Shown here: positions 43,890-54,175 of the stretch, piece after piece | How the letters are laid out: the number at the start of each line of letters is the position of its first letter | How positions within the stretch are numbered: the stretch's first letter is position 1 | Origin: DASSFG01 sp035550375 | Lineage (GTDB): Bacteria > Planctomycetota > Planctomycetia > Pirellulales > JAICIG01 | DNA length: 64,000 nucleotides | Reading direction: 5' to 3' | NCBI GenBank assembly: GCA_035550375.1 | Contig: DASZPH010000061.1 | Coordinates: 115,114-179,113, forward strand | The notes under the pieces: generated by a model | Databases searched by the model: none | What the model was told of the DNA's origin: nothing | What the model saw: the letters and a program-made list of their open reading frames with translations, nothing else | Translations under genes and position numbers: made by a program

Positions 43890-44276
43890 ATGAGCCGATG
43901 GTCACTGCTCTTGGCGCTGTTGTTGCTAAGCGCCGGCTGCCCGAACGCCGACGGCGCATTTCCTGGGAACGGCTTTTGGGGGATCGAACCGGCCCGGAAG
44001 CCACACGCCGACGCGAGTCACGCGGCAGTGCGGCATCAGGCGCGGCCGCACGACATCTACCCCTCCTCAAACCCGCACTTCGACAACGTCTCTTACGGGC
44101 GTGGCCTGACCGTGGGGGGCGGCAGCGCCTATCAGATGAACGAGTATCAAGGGCGCGGAGCCAATCTGTATTACGGTTACTGGGACGGCGGCTTCAACCC
44201 CGGTGGACTTTACAGCTTGTCGACATACCCACACTTTGATCGTCCCGGCTTTACCTACTGGCAGGGCGGCAACTGA
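43890..44276 (+). CDS. Small lipoprotein or secreted protein of unknown function
   Basis: The 128-residue product begins with a strong signal sequence (WSLLLALLLLSAGC) in which Cys17 could be lipidated. The mature part is rich in Gly, Tyr, Asn and His (NPHFDNVSYGRGLTVGGGSA, GANLYYGYWDGGFNPGG) with no known domain. It lies after the two repeats and converges on the PspA gene. The function is unknown. Confidence 0.68.
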   Translation: MSRWSLLLALLLLSAGCPNADGAFPGNGFWGIEPARKPHADASHAAVRHQARPHDIYPSSNPHFDNVSYGRGLTVGGGSAYQMNEYQGRGANLYYGYWDGGFNPGGLYSLSTYPHFDRPGFTYWQGGN

Positions 44277-44438
44277 CAGACGCCGGATGCACGTCATGGC
44301 TTTTCCGTGACGTCAAACGGCTGCGATAATTCTTGCAGGTAGGCTTCGGGGCCGATGCCCTTGGCGAGCAGGCGGGCGGACGCCATCGCGAAGAGAGGTT
44401 CGTGGCTTTGGCAACCCGACAAAGCTGCGTCGGTTTGT

Positions 44439-45116
44439 TTAGCGATCCTTCCGCAACTTCCGTTTCAGCTCGGCCAGCTCGGCAGCCACGCCCGTTTCGT
44501 CGGCGGCTTCCGGTTCTTCCGGGGGCGCAGTCGTCCCGCCACGCAGCTCGGACAGCGCCTCGGCTTCGGCCTCCGCCTGTTCCACGCGGTTCTTGAGACG
44601 CTCGAACTTGGCAAAGGCGTTGTCGTCGATTTCGGTCGAAACATTGGCCATCGTGCTGTCCATGCGCTTGCGGAAATCGGCCGCCCGCTTGCGCGCCGAG
44701 AGGGTGTTCAGGTTTCGTTTCGCTTCGGCCACCTTCGCCTTCATGCCGTCCAGTTGCCGCCGCAGCGCCTGGCTGGCGTCGCGGGCGGCCTCCAATTGGT
44801 CTTCCAATGCGGCGACCAGTTTCTCATGCTCATTTTTACGCGAGAGGGCCTTGCGAGCCAGCTCGTCGTCGCCCGCCTCGACCGCCTTCTCGGCCCGCTC
44901 GCGCCACTGATCGGCCTGTTGCCGGTTGCGGTCAAGCTCGCGGCCGAGCCCCTTTTCGTTGGCCATCGCCTTGGCCGTCTGCTGTGTGGCGTCGGCGATC
45001 GATTCCTCCATCTCGCGGACGGCCTGCTTGAGCATCAGCTCCGGATCCTCGTATCCCTCGGCCAGTTCGTTGAGGTTGGCGGAGATGATGTCGGAGATGC
45101 GCTGGAAGATTCCCAT
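44439..45116 (-). CDS. pspA: PspA/IM30 (Vipp1) family protein
   Basis: The protein has 225 residues, and the N-terminal amphipathic helix (MGIFQRISDIISANLNELAE) binds stressed membranes. The rest is the long coiled-coil ESCRT-III-like hairpin: LMLKQAVREMEESIADATQQ, ARKALSRKNEHEKLVAALED, and AKRNLNTLSARKRAADFRKR. The C-terminal AELAELKRKLRKDR is typical. PspA polymers stabilise the inner membrane. It has AAAGGG upstream and lies 123 bases downstream of the rhomboid gene on the same strand. The kinase at 46165 carries a PspA-like coiled coil. Confidence 0.95.
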   Translation of the reverse strand: MGIFQRISDIISANLNELAEGYEDPELMLKQAVREMEESIADATQQTAKAMANEKGLGRELDRNRQQADQWRERAEKAVEAGDDELARKALSRKNEHEKLVAALEDQLEAARDASQALRRQLDGMKAKVAEAKRNLNTLSARKRAADFRKRMDSTMANVSTEIDDNAFAKFERLKNRVEQAEAEAEALSELRGGTTAPPEEPEAADETGVAAELAELKRKLRKDR

Positions 45117-45239
45117 TAGGATAACCCTTTCACGAAGAGGTGTCTCGCAATTGCCACGTTGACGGACGATCTGTTCCGGCCCCTTGGCCCGTGTGCCTGT
45201 ACGAATCCGGCGGCCTGATCCCGGTTCCTGCGTTGCTCC

Positions 45240-45923
45240 TTAGAAGGCCCCGGCGGCTGCCCGGCGTGGCATCGTGATCCGCGCGGGCAGGAGCAACACC
45301 ACGGCGAGGCCGCAAAGCATGCCGAAGAGGTGTCCTGAGTCGGTCCAGTTCCAGCCCGACCAGCACAACGACCACAGTTCTAGCAGGGGGACCAACAACA
45401 GACCCCAAACGGCCCGAACCGAAAATCGCCCCCAGCGAATCAGGAGGTAGATCCATTCTTCGGGGCGGTGGATGAGTGCAATCAGAAGCGTGATCGGGAA
45501 GAGTGCAAAGTAGCCGATCTCGATCCGAGCGGCCGGCATCAGAATCATGGCGATCATGATGACGGCGAAGATCGCGCCCGACGCGCCTACGAGGTATCCG
45601 CCCACGCATAGTCGAGCGAAAAGGCCCAGGGCGACGAGAGTACCCAGGTAGGCAACCAGGTACCAGGCGTTGCCTAGGCGGCGGTTGACCGGATTGCCAA
45701 ACACGAGCAAAACCCACATGTTGGCCGCCAGATGCCAGATCCCCGCGTGAGCGAAGCCATAGGTGAGGATGCTAAACAGCCCGCTCCCGGGACCCACGCT
45801 CCAGGCCGTCGACAGCCCCAGGCAAAAGGCGATCACGTTGATTGCCACCAGAACCGCGTTGGCCAGCGGAACTCGGGTGTCGGTGCGCGTCGCTTTCAGC
45901 TCGAGCGGCAAAAACATGAACAT
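45240..45923 (-). CDS. Rhomboid family intramembrane serine protease
   Basis: This 227-residue membrane protease has six or seven helices. The catalytic serine motif VGASGAIFAV (GxSG) and the paired histidine (DSGHLFGMLCGLAVVLLLPA) are present, as is the TYGFAHAGIWHLAANMWVLL loop with the conserved H/N. It cleaves membrane proteins within the bilayer. GGAG lies nine bases before the ATG. It precedes pspA on the same strand and is divergent from the kinase operon, suggesting a shared link to membrane homeostasis, though that is inference. Confidence 0.93.
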   Translation of the reverse strand: MFMFLPLELKATRTDTRVPLANAVLVAINVIAFCLGLSTAWSVGPGSGLFSILTYGFAHAGIWHLAANMWVLLVFGNPVNRRLGNAWYLVAYLGTLVALGLFARLCVGGYLVGASGAIFAVIMIAMILMPAARIEIGYFALFPITLLIALIHRPEEWIYLLIRWGRFSVRAVWGLLLVPLLELWSLCWSGWNWTDSGHLFGMLCGLAVVLLLPARITMPRRAAAGAF

Positions 45924-46164
45924 TGCACGAATCTCCGTCGCGGGGGGCCGCCGGCTTCACTCTCCAAACGGTTAAGGTAGCGAGCTGGTCTTTTTCGTAG
46001 AGAGGCCCGCCAAGTTCTCGGGAATTTGTGACGGCCAGTCGCCACGGCTAGATTCAGGTGCGCGTGCCCGACAGACGCAAGCGGGCTACGAACATTTCCG
46101 GCTTGTTACCTTAAGAGGGTAGGAACGTGGCAACCTAGTGCGTTTTTGATCGCAGCGAGAGTTC

Positions 46165-49100
46165 ATGCCAACGGCATTCTCCGAAATCGATCGTCGTAGG
46201 CCGTTGGCCGAAGTACTTTCGAATCGGCCCTGCTGGCCATGCGGGGAATCACTGCGGTTCATCCGCGCGCTGGCGGAACAGGTGTCGGCCTTGCACCGTG
46301 GCGGACACGTTCACCGCGCCATCGACGCCGGCACGGTTTTCGTCACAGCCGAGGGGCAGCCGGTGCTCGAGCCGCCCCCCGCCGCGCGCGGTTTTGGCGG
46401 ACATGTCAGCGATCCCGACCGCTGTCCTCCCGAATTGGCCGGCGGCCAATGGCTGGAACTGCCGCCCGCACTGCCGGCGGTCGCTCAGCTCCTGGGAAGC
46501 CGAGGCGCGGAGATCGATCCGCGGCGCATCGACGTGTATCAGATCGGCGTCCTCTTCTACCGCCTGTTGACGGGCAAACCGCTGCAATCGTACCTTTACA
46601 GCCCGTCCGCCAAGGCGGGGATGCCCGGTCCCGTCCGGACGCTTCTCGATCGCTCGTTGGGCTATGACGACGTTGACCGCTTCAACGATTGTGAGGCTTT
46701 GATTGCCGCGATCGACGGCTGTCTGGGGCGATATCCCCAAAGCGACGAGCGTGATCGGACGACGGGCGACACCAGGTCGCGGGTTGCCGATCGGACAAAT
46801 GAAGGATCGGCCCAGGCTCGCGATGTTTCCGTCGCGGCCGACGCCCCGCTGCCCCTCACCCGTCTGGGAAGCTGCCGCATCGTCGCCCGCCTTGGTCAGG
46901 GAGGGATGGGCGATGTCTACAAGGCGCACGACGAGTCGCTCGACCGCTGGGTGGCAATCAAGGTGCTGCCGCCGCAACTTGCCCGCGACGCGGATTTTGT
47001 CGCCCGGTTTCGCGCCGAAGCGAGCGCCGTCGCCAGGCTGACGCATCCGAACGTGGTGCAGGTCTATTCCATCGGCGAAGAGCAGGGGCACCATTATTTC
47101 GTGATGCAGTTCGTCGAAGGCGAAAGCCTGGCGGAGCGACTCCACCGCGTCGGCCGGTTGGACGTGGCCCCGGCCCTGGCGATCGTCGAACAATGTCTGT
47201 CTGGCCTGGCCGCGGCCCATGAGGCGGGGCTCGTCCACCGCGACGTCAAGCCGGGCAATGTCTTGCTCGACGGGACGTCGGGCCGAGCGTTGGTTGCCGA
47301 TTTCGGCCTGGCGAAGCGCAACGACGGGCGCAGCGGCGCCACTGCCACCGGCGTTATTCTGGGCACGGTCGACTATCTTTCGCCTGAGCAAGCCTGCAGC
47401 CTTCCCGTCGACGCCCGAAGCGACCTCTACTCCATGGGAGTGCTGCTCTACGAGGCCTTATCGGGCAAGCTGCCCTTTCAGGCCGACTCGGCGACGGCCA
47501 TGATCTTTCAACACGCCTACGAGCCGCCGCGTCCGCTGGTTGAAGTCCTGCCCGACGTGCCGCCCGACCTAGCGCGGATCGTCGAACGGCTGCTTCGTAA
47601 ACCGGCCACTGAGCGCTATCAAACGGCTCGCGAGTTGATCGCCGACCTCGAGTCGGTTCGCCAGCGCCATACAGACGGCGGGCAACCGTCAGCACTCCGC
47701 CGAGCCACAAGCCAGGTGCTGAAGGCGCCGGAATTCGGCCCCGAAGTCGAACTGCCCGCTGTGCCGAATGAGCTTCCGAGTCCCTGGCAGCGCTGGCAGG
47801 ACCGCGCCCTGAGCGTCGCGCGCCGGCACACACCCGAGCTCGTGCGCGAATTGCAAAGTACCTCGCAACAAGTCGACGCGGCGGTCGCCGAATATCAACG
47901 CCGTCGGCAGAAACTGGCTTACCTGCGCGAGGAGGCCCGGGCCGTGGCCGTCGATCTGGCAGAGCAACTTCGCGAGCAACGTGCGGCCGCCGAGGAGGCC
48001 GACGCTCGGTTGTCGTCCGCCGCCGATCCAATCGAGTGTGCCGCCGCGACGAGTCAAAAGGCGGAGACTGACGCGCAAATTGAACTCCTGGCGAGGAGCT
48101 ATGAGGAACAGCAACATGAGTTGAACGAAATTGAGCTCAAGCTGGCCAAGGCCGACGCCACGCTGGCGCGGCTGCAAAGCCAACGCGATCTGTTGCAGGC
48201 ACGGTTGAAAGCCGCCGGCGCGGAAAAGCAGGTGGCCGGCGTGCGTGCGAAGAGCCACCGCGGTCGGCGGTGGGCAGCAGTGGGGGCAGCGTCGCTGGTG
48301 CTAGCGCTGCTAGCGGCCGTGTGGTTGAAATCCAGCCGCGACAGGCAATCCTTGCAGCAAGACGCTTCGGCAAGCATCGTCCCTCCGGTCGTCAATGGAT
48401 TCAATGGAACATACGGCAGGTTCTCGAGCCCGGTCGAAGCCGTGGCGTTTCCACCGCAAAAAGGAACCGATCGTTGGCAATTCTTCGTCGGCCAGGCAGA
48501 CGGGTCGGTGCGCGGCTTCGAACTGACGGGCAAGCGCGACGTAAAAGACCTGGGCTCGTTTGGCGACCGTACGAAGACGGTGACGGCCATCGTTTGTTCG
48601 CCCGACGGCAGCCGGGTCGCCGTGGCAAGCGAAGACTCGACCATCGGCATATTTGACCTGGCGGCCGGAAGGGAAACTCGAAGCCTGTCGTTAACCGCTA
48701 ATCCGCGCCGAGCGCTGGCATTTTCGGCGGATAGCAGCCAACTAATGACGGACGGCACGGACGGGGTCTTGCGGACCTGGGACATCCGGACCGAAACCGA
48801 ACAGACGGGCGTTCCCACCTCTGAACCATCAATGGACACCGAATGTCTCGCCTGGTCACGCGACGGCACTCTCGCGGCCCTCGGCTATCGGCTCCATGGG
48901 GGAAACAGTCTCCTGCTCTGGGACGTTGCCGCGGCGCGCCCGCTGCGAGTCTTTCGCCCCTCGCCAGGGCCGATCGACTACGTCGCCTTTGTTCATAACG
49001 ACGATCGGCTGCTTTCGCTGGCCGGCACAGAACTTGTCGTCTGGGACTGCGAAACCGGCGAGAAGATCGACACTCTGGGGACGGCTTCCGCCGTGGCGGT

Positions 49101-50238
49101 CATGCCCGATGGGTGGCGAGCCGTGGTCGGGGGCGTAGACGGTCGCATCACGCTGGTGGATTTGCAGACCAAGGAAGTGTTGAAGACGATTTCTCCCGCA
49201 GGGGCGGCCCCCAAGGTTCTGGCCGTGTCTGCCGACGGTTTGCGGGCGGTCTCTGCTGCGGACAAAACCGCATTGATCTGGGAGCTTCCGCCACCTCCGC
49301 CTGCGGGACAGCTCAGGGAGTTTGATGCCGAGACGCCCGTCTACACCGTCAGCTTCTCGCCCGACGGCTTTCATGTGCTGTCGGGCGACGATCACTACCT
49401 GCGCGTCCGGGACGTCGACCGCGCCAGCAAGCTGACGGATTACCAAATTGGCAGACGGGTGACCAACGCCGAGTTTTCGTCGGACGTAACGCGAATTCTC
49501 TACTCCACCGGGATGGCGAACAGCCGGCAAAACTTCGTCGGCTTGCGTTTGTACAGCGCCGACAGCGCCGCCATGTTCCTGCACAGCAAGCGCGACGAAC
49601 GGCACTTCGCAGGCGACGGCAGTCCCGTGGTGGGTGCGGCCTTCTTGCCCGGGGGAAGGCGCATCGTGACGGTGTCGCCCGAGGGAGCGGTGCGCGTCTT
49701 CGACTTGCTGAGCGAAGACGAACTTCTGGAGATACCGACGCACGTGCCCGTCAACGCTTTTGCCGTCTCCAGCGACGGTGAGCGGCTGCTGTTGGCTGCC
49801 GAAGACAACAGCGTTCGTCTTTGGAGCCTGGTCGAACAACGTGAGCTTCACATGCTGATTGGGCATACGTTTCAAGTGACCTGCGCAGCGATGGCCGCCA
49901 ACGCGCCGCGCGGAGCCACGGGCAGTGGCGATCGCACCGTAAGGGTCTGGAACGTGTTGACCGGCGATTGTCTGGCGGTCTTGGAGGGCCACACCGGACG
50001 CGTCAACGCGGTCGCCCTTTCCTCGGACGGACGCCATGTGCTCTCCGCCAGCGACGACGAGACGCTCCGTTACTGGAGCGTGGAACCCCCGCGCGAGCTG
50101 AAGCGATTTGAGGGGCACGTTGGCCCGGTGCGCGGGGCCGCGATCTCGCCCAACGGCAAGCTGGCCGCGTCGGGAGGCGACGATCATAAGGTCCGCATCT
50201 GGAGCTTGGAAACCGAAGCCAAAACATCCGCGCCATAA
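46165..50238 (+). CDS. Tandem pseudokinase-Ser/Thr kinase with PspA-like coiled coil, membrane helix and WD40 propeller
   Basis: The product has 1357 residues. Residues 30-180 look like a degenerate kinase C-lobe: HRGGHVHRAIDAGTVFV replaces the HRDxKxxN loop and DVYQIGVLFYRLLTGKPL resembles subdomain IX. A complete Hanks kinase follows (about 230-500): LGQGGMGDVYKAHD, VAIKVLPP, LVHRDVKPGNVLL, VADFGLAKR, SPEQACSLP. Residues 556-695 form a coiled coil whose end (LEEQ-like QQHELNEIELKLAKADATLA, RLQSQRDLLQARLKAA) reads like PspA. A transmembrane helix (AVGAASLVLALLAAVWL) and about 14 WD40 units complete it. A lipoprotein gene follows by 13 bases, probably as an operon. Confidence 0.92.
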   Translation: MPTAFSEIDRRRPLAEVLSNRPCWPCGESLRFIRALAEQVSALHRGGHVHRAIDAGTVFVTAEGQPVLEPPPAARGFGGHVSDPDRCPPELAGGQWLELPPALPAVAQLLGSRGAEIDPRRIDVYQIGVLFYRLLTGKPLQSYLYSPSAKAGMPGPVRTLLDRSLGYDDVDRFNDCEALIAAIDGCLGRYPQSDERDRTTGDTRSRVADRTNEGSAQARDVSVAADAPLPLTRLGSCRIVARLGQGGMGDVYKAHDESLDRWVAIKVLPPQLARDADFVARFRAEASAVARLTHPNVVQVYSIGEEQGHHYFVMQFVEGESLAERLHRVGRLDVAPALAIVEQCLSGLAAAHEAGLVHRDVKPGNVLLDGTSGRALVADFGLAKRNDGRSGATATGVILGTVDYLSPEQACSLPVDARSDLYSMGVLLYEALSGKLPFQADSATAMIFQHAYEPPRPLVEVLPDVPPDLARIVERLLRKPATERYQTARELIADLESVRQRHTDGGQPSALRRATSQVLKAPEFGPEVELPAVPNELPSPWQRWQDRALSVARRHTPELVRELQSTSQQVDAAVAEYQRRRQKLAYLREEARAVAVDLAEQLREQRAAAEEADARLSSAADPIECAAATSQKAETDAQIELLARSYEEQQHELNEIELKLAKADATLARLQSQRDLLQARLKAAGAEKQVAGVRAKSHRGRRWAAVGAASLVLALLAAVWLKSSRDRQSLQQDASASIVPPVVNGFNGTYGRFSSPVEAVAFPPQKGTDRWQFFVGQADGSVRGFELTGKRDVKDLGSFGDRTKTVTAIVCSPDGSRVAVASEDSTIGIFDLAAGRETRSLSLTANPRRALAFSADSSQLMTDGTDGVLRTWDIRTETEQTGVPTSEPSMDTECLAWSRDGTLAALGYRLHGGNSLLLWDVAAARPLRVFRPSPGPIDYVAFVHNDDRLLSLAGTELVVWDCETGEKIDTLGTASAVAVMPDGWRAVVGGVDGRITLVDLQTKEVLKTISPAGAAPKVLAVSADGLRAVSAADKTALIWELPPPPPAGQLREFDAETPVYTVSFSPDGFHVLSGDDHYLRVRDVDRASKLTDYQIGRRVTNAEFSSDVTRILYSTGMANSRQNFVGLRLYSADSAAMFLHSKRDERHFAGDGSPVVGAAFLPGGRRIVTVSPEGAVRVFDLLSEDELLEIPTHVPVNAFAVSSDGERLLLAAEDNSVRLWSLVEQRELHMLIGHTFQVTCAAMAANAPRGATGSGDRTVRVWNVLTGDCLAVLEGHTGRVNAVALSSDGRHVLSASDDETLRYWSVEPPRELKRFEGHVGPVRGAAISPNGKLAASGGDDHKVRIWSLETEAKTSAP

Positions 50239-50251
50239 GAAGGGATCGAAC

Positions 50252-53200
50252 ATGTTCCGCCAGCGGCTGACGCGACTTCGGGGTGTCTCGACCCACTGGA
50301 CGGCGCTCGCCGTCATGGCGACGTTGGCTCTGCCGGGCTGCGGCTCAAAATCTGAAAAGCCGGCGGAAGAAGCGGCAGCGGAGCCGCCCGTTCTCGTCGG
50401 CACTTTTGTTCCCAACGGCTCGTCCCCGCCGACGACGCCCGATCCGGGGCGCGCCCCGATCGTCCCACAAGGGCCGGTCTCCGCCCGCTCGGAGCCTGCC
50501 GCGGCCGGACCTACGGCCCCGCCCGAGCCCATCCCGAGTCTCGAGCCGTCGAAGCCCGCCGGATCGGCGCGGCGAGAGTTCGCCTGCTCTCGGCAGGCGG
50601 CCTACGCGGCCTTGTCGCCGGATGACACCCTGCTGGCGGTTTCGCTGAACGACGGGCAGATCGTCTTTTTCGATGCGGCCAGCGGCGGGCGTCTTGCAGG
50701 CTTTCCGGCGCACCGCGGAGGTGCCGCTCTGGCCTTTTCGCCAGACGGGACCAGGCTCGCGTCAGGCGGCTATGCCGACGGCCAGGTCAAACTATGGAGC
50801 GTCGCCGACAAGCGCGAACTGGCGACGCTCGGCCAGGTCGGGAACTGCGTCAAGCAACTGGCGTTCTCCGACAATGGTAACACGCTGACCGTTGCCGGCG
50901 GGACGCTTTACGCTCCAGAATTGCCAGGGGCCTTAAAGATCTGGGACCTGAAAACTCAGGAAGTGCGTCGCAGCCTGGTGCCGCACAAGGGGAGCATCTC
51001 TAGCGTGGTCGTGCCGCAGCAAGGCGACTGGATGGCAACCTCCGGGATAGGCGACGTCGTCGAGGGTGCCTATCTCGGTGAGCTGAAGGTTTGGAGCCGC
51101 GACGGAGAAGAACTGTTGCACACTTTCTCAAATCCCCTAGGAAACATTGGGCAGCTTGCCCTGTCGCCCGACGACCGCACGCTCGCGGTGGCCGAGCTGG
51201 GCGGTCCGCGTCGCGCCCAGCGCAGCGGCTGGATCCGACTCGTTGACACGGAGACCTGGCGTGACGTTGGTGCGCTGGTCGGGCACGGCGACCTTGCGAA
51301 GCGCATCGCGTTTTCGCCTGACGGCAAGAGACTGGCGAGTGGCGAGAACTTCAACACGATCTACCTTTGGGACATCGCCGACCGCCGTCACATTGGATCA
51401 TGGCGTTTTTTCGCCACGGGAGGAAACACGCTGGCCTTCGACGGCAGCGGGCAGCGCCTGCTTTGCCAGGTCAATGAGCCGACGTTGGTAGAGGTCGATG
51501 CCGTGCTTGAGAGTTCTTCGCGACTCGACGACCCGCAAGATCGGCTTAGAGGGCTCTCGCTGGCGTCCGAATGGGAACAACCGTCCCTTTGGAAGGTCAC
51601 CGGTTTGAGATTCGGCGCCGACGGCAGCCGGCTCGCGGTCGGTGATGGGAACGGCTTCGCCTACCTGTACGACGTGAAATCGGGAGACTTGGTTGAGTCG
51701 CACGTTTACCCAAACAGCGGGTTGCTCGCGAGTGATTTCACTCGCGACTTGAAGTGGGCCGCTGCCGCCTATCGCCATGTCGTGATCTGGGACATAGCGA
51801 CGGGGAACCGATTGGGAGGCCACGCCGCGTCGCCGGAAGGCACCTTCGCCACCGTTCTCTCGCCCGACGGCGAGTTGCTCGCGACGTGCCACCCCGACAG
51901 CGCCATCAGAATCTGGCACGTGCCGACGTGTAAGCTGTGGGCCAGCGTCGTGCAACTGGAGTCTTTGCCCACGTGTCTGACGTTTTCGCCAGACAGCAAA
52001 TCGATCGCGTCAGGTTCGTCCGACCACGGCCGGGGCCCGGTGGTGGTCTGGCAGTTACCCGCGCAGCGCCCGGCAAACGACGGTTCGCAAAGGGCGGAGA
52101 GCAACTCCGGAAAGCCCGGCGTCGCGGTGGAGTCCACGAAACCCGCGGCTGCTCCCGCACCAGCGGCGGTCGGCCCGTCGACGGTCGACGCCCAGGTGGC
52201 GTCGAACTTCAAAACGGCCCGCGCGCTGGTGCACCGACGGCAAGCGTGGAGCGACGAATTCCACCAGTCCTTACAGAGCGTGGCGGCCAGCCTGCCCCAG
52301 ATGCCCGTTGCGGCAGGCGGCGGAGCGGCAGGATGGCAGCGTTTGACGTTGAACGCCTCCGGCCTGGGATTCGACTGTTTCCGTATCAGGTCGGAGTTGG
52401 ACGTCCCGGGCGATTTGTGTATCGCTTTCATCGAACCCAAGAAAAAGATGAACTGGTACGTTTTGCCCGTCACCGGCCGCATGCAGGCGGCGGACGACTT
52501 CGAGCGCGAAGACGGCCTTGATCTTGCAGGCGTCGAAGAAGGCCGCAACGTCATCTTCCAGGTGCTGGCGCAGGGCACGATCAGACCTCGCGGCGAATAC
52601 CTGGTGTGGTTCTCGATGGGAAATGGTGAGGAAGACGGGCCGCTTGAACTGAGTTTGCTGTGGAACGTGGTTCCATTCGGCACCATCCGCGGGAGGCCCT
52701 CATCGGACGCGGTGGCCAAAGCAGTCGGAATCAAGACGCCCTTGCGGTTCCGCTTGCCCCCTGCGGAGGCCCTGACCAAGGTCTCGACACTGTACCACGG
52801 CGCCCCCGTCAAGTCGGTGGCCTTTTCGTCCGACGGATCCGCGCTGGCCACCGCCGGAGGCGACAATCAGGTCCGGATATGGGAACGAACGAGCGGGCAG
52901 CCCAAGCAAACGGTGTCGGGCGCGCTGGTCGCGCTCTCGCCAGACGGTAAGTCTGTCGCTACCGCCGGCACCCAGGACGATCCGACGACGATCGTCCTTT
53001 GGGACGTGGCCACGGGAAAGCGACGGTATGTGCTGGAGGGAGGTCATCTGAAGCTGGTCGAACATCTGGCCTACTCGCCCGGCGGCAGCCGCCTGGCGTC
53101 CGCATGCAGCGCCGGCATCGTGACCCTCTGGGACACCGCCACGGGCCGCCAGGCCTGGCAGCCGGAATTCGCCGTTTCGCCGAAGGCGGACACGGGCCGC

Positions 53201-54059
53201 CGCCTGGCAGGGCACAAGGCTGGCGTGCTGGCGGCGGCCTTTTCGCCCGTCAACGACTGGCTGGTCACCGCGGGGGCCGACTCGCAAATCGTTCAGTGGA
53301 ACGTGTCGGGCTTCGGCATGATGCATACGCGATGGCACCGACCGCAACTTGCCGTCGCCTACAGCCCCGACGGCAAGTTTGTCGCCTCCGGCGGCGACGA
53401 CAATATGATCCACCTGTTCACTTCCGCTCTGACGCCCGATACCGTCAATCACAACCTGGTCGGGCATGGGGGCGCGGTCATGAGCGTCGCTTTCGACCCA
53501 AAAGGCCGCTGGTTGGCTTCGGCAAGCGCCGATCGCACGGTGCGCATCTGGGACGTCGCGACCAGGAAACAGCTTCACTGCCTGACCGGGCACGAGCGCT
53601 TGGTGCGCGCGGTAGCGGTCAATCCCGTCAGCGGGGAGCTGGCATCAGCAAGTTGGGATTCGACCGTCCGCCTCTGGGATCCCGAGTCGGGCAAGGCCTT
53701 GCGTCAATTCGCTGGTCATGAAGGAGGCGTCGATGCGGCGACTTTCACCAAAGACGGCAAGCTCCTTCTGACCGGCAGCGGCGATCACACCGCGCGATTA
53801 TGGGAGGCGGCTTCCGGAAAGGAACTGCGCCGCTGGTCGCATCCGGCCGGCGTGGGGGCCGTGGCCTTCGCTCTCGACGGAACACGTTTCGCTACCGGCG
53901 CCAATGACGGGGTCGTTCGGCTCTTTGCGACGGACGCCGACCAGCCGTTCAGGGAGATCGTCACGGGGCAGGGGCCCCGTAGCGGTCAGTCACGACGGCC
54001 GCTACCTGGCAACGGTCGGCAAGGACGACCCGCGCGTCGCCATCTGGAAACTCGACTGA
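50252..54059 (+). CDS. Double-WD40 lipoprotein, with a one-base frameshift near its 3' end
   Basis: The ATG at 50252 follows AAGGGA; lipobox LALPGC gives Cys30, then a Pro/Glu-rich linker. A first WD40 propeller spans about residues 110-620 (LAFSPDGTRLASGGYADGQV), and a non-WD40 beta-rich domain about 650-830 (LTLNASGLGFDCFRIRSELD, GEYLVWFSMGNGEEDGPLEL). A second propeller follows (VKSVAFSSDGSALATAGGDN). At the GGGGCCCC run (53971-53978) the frame breaks: dropping one C gives VAVSHDGRYLATVG and WKLD followed by TGA at 54057, a proper final blade. The uncorrected frame instead runs into the sigma gene. Expected length is 1268 residues. Confidence 0.85.
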
Positions 54060-54175
54060 GGGCCCTGATCTGCTCATTGTGCGGGCCTCGTTGTGCGGAC
54101 ATACTGGCTGGCGAGTACATGTTCCTCGGCGGCCGCACGATCGTCCGTCGCTCGCAGTTCCTCGTTGTGCAGCAG

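Noticed and set aside
48856..50532. Minus-strand frame of 558 codons opposite the kinase
   Set aside because: It is a low-complexity shadow of the WD40 region without a ribosome site or domain.
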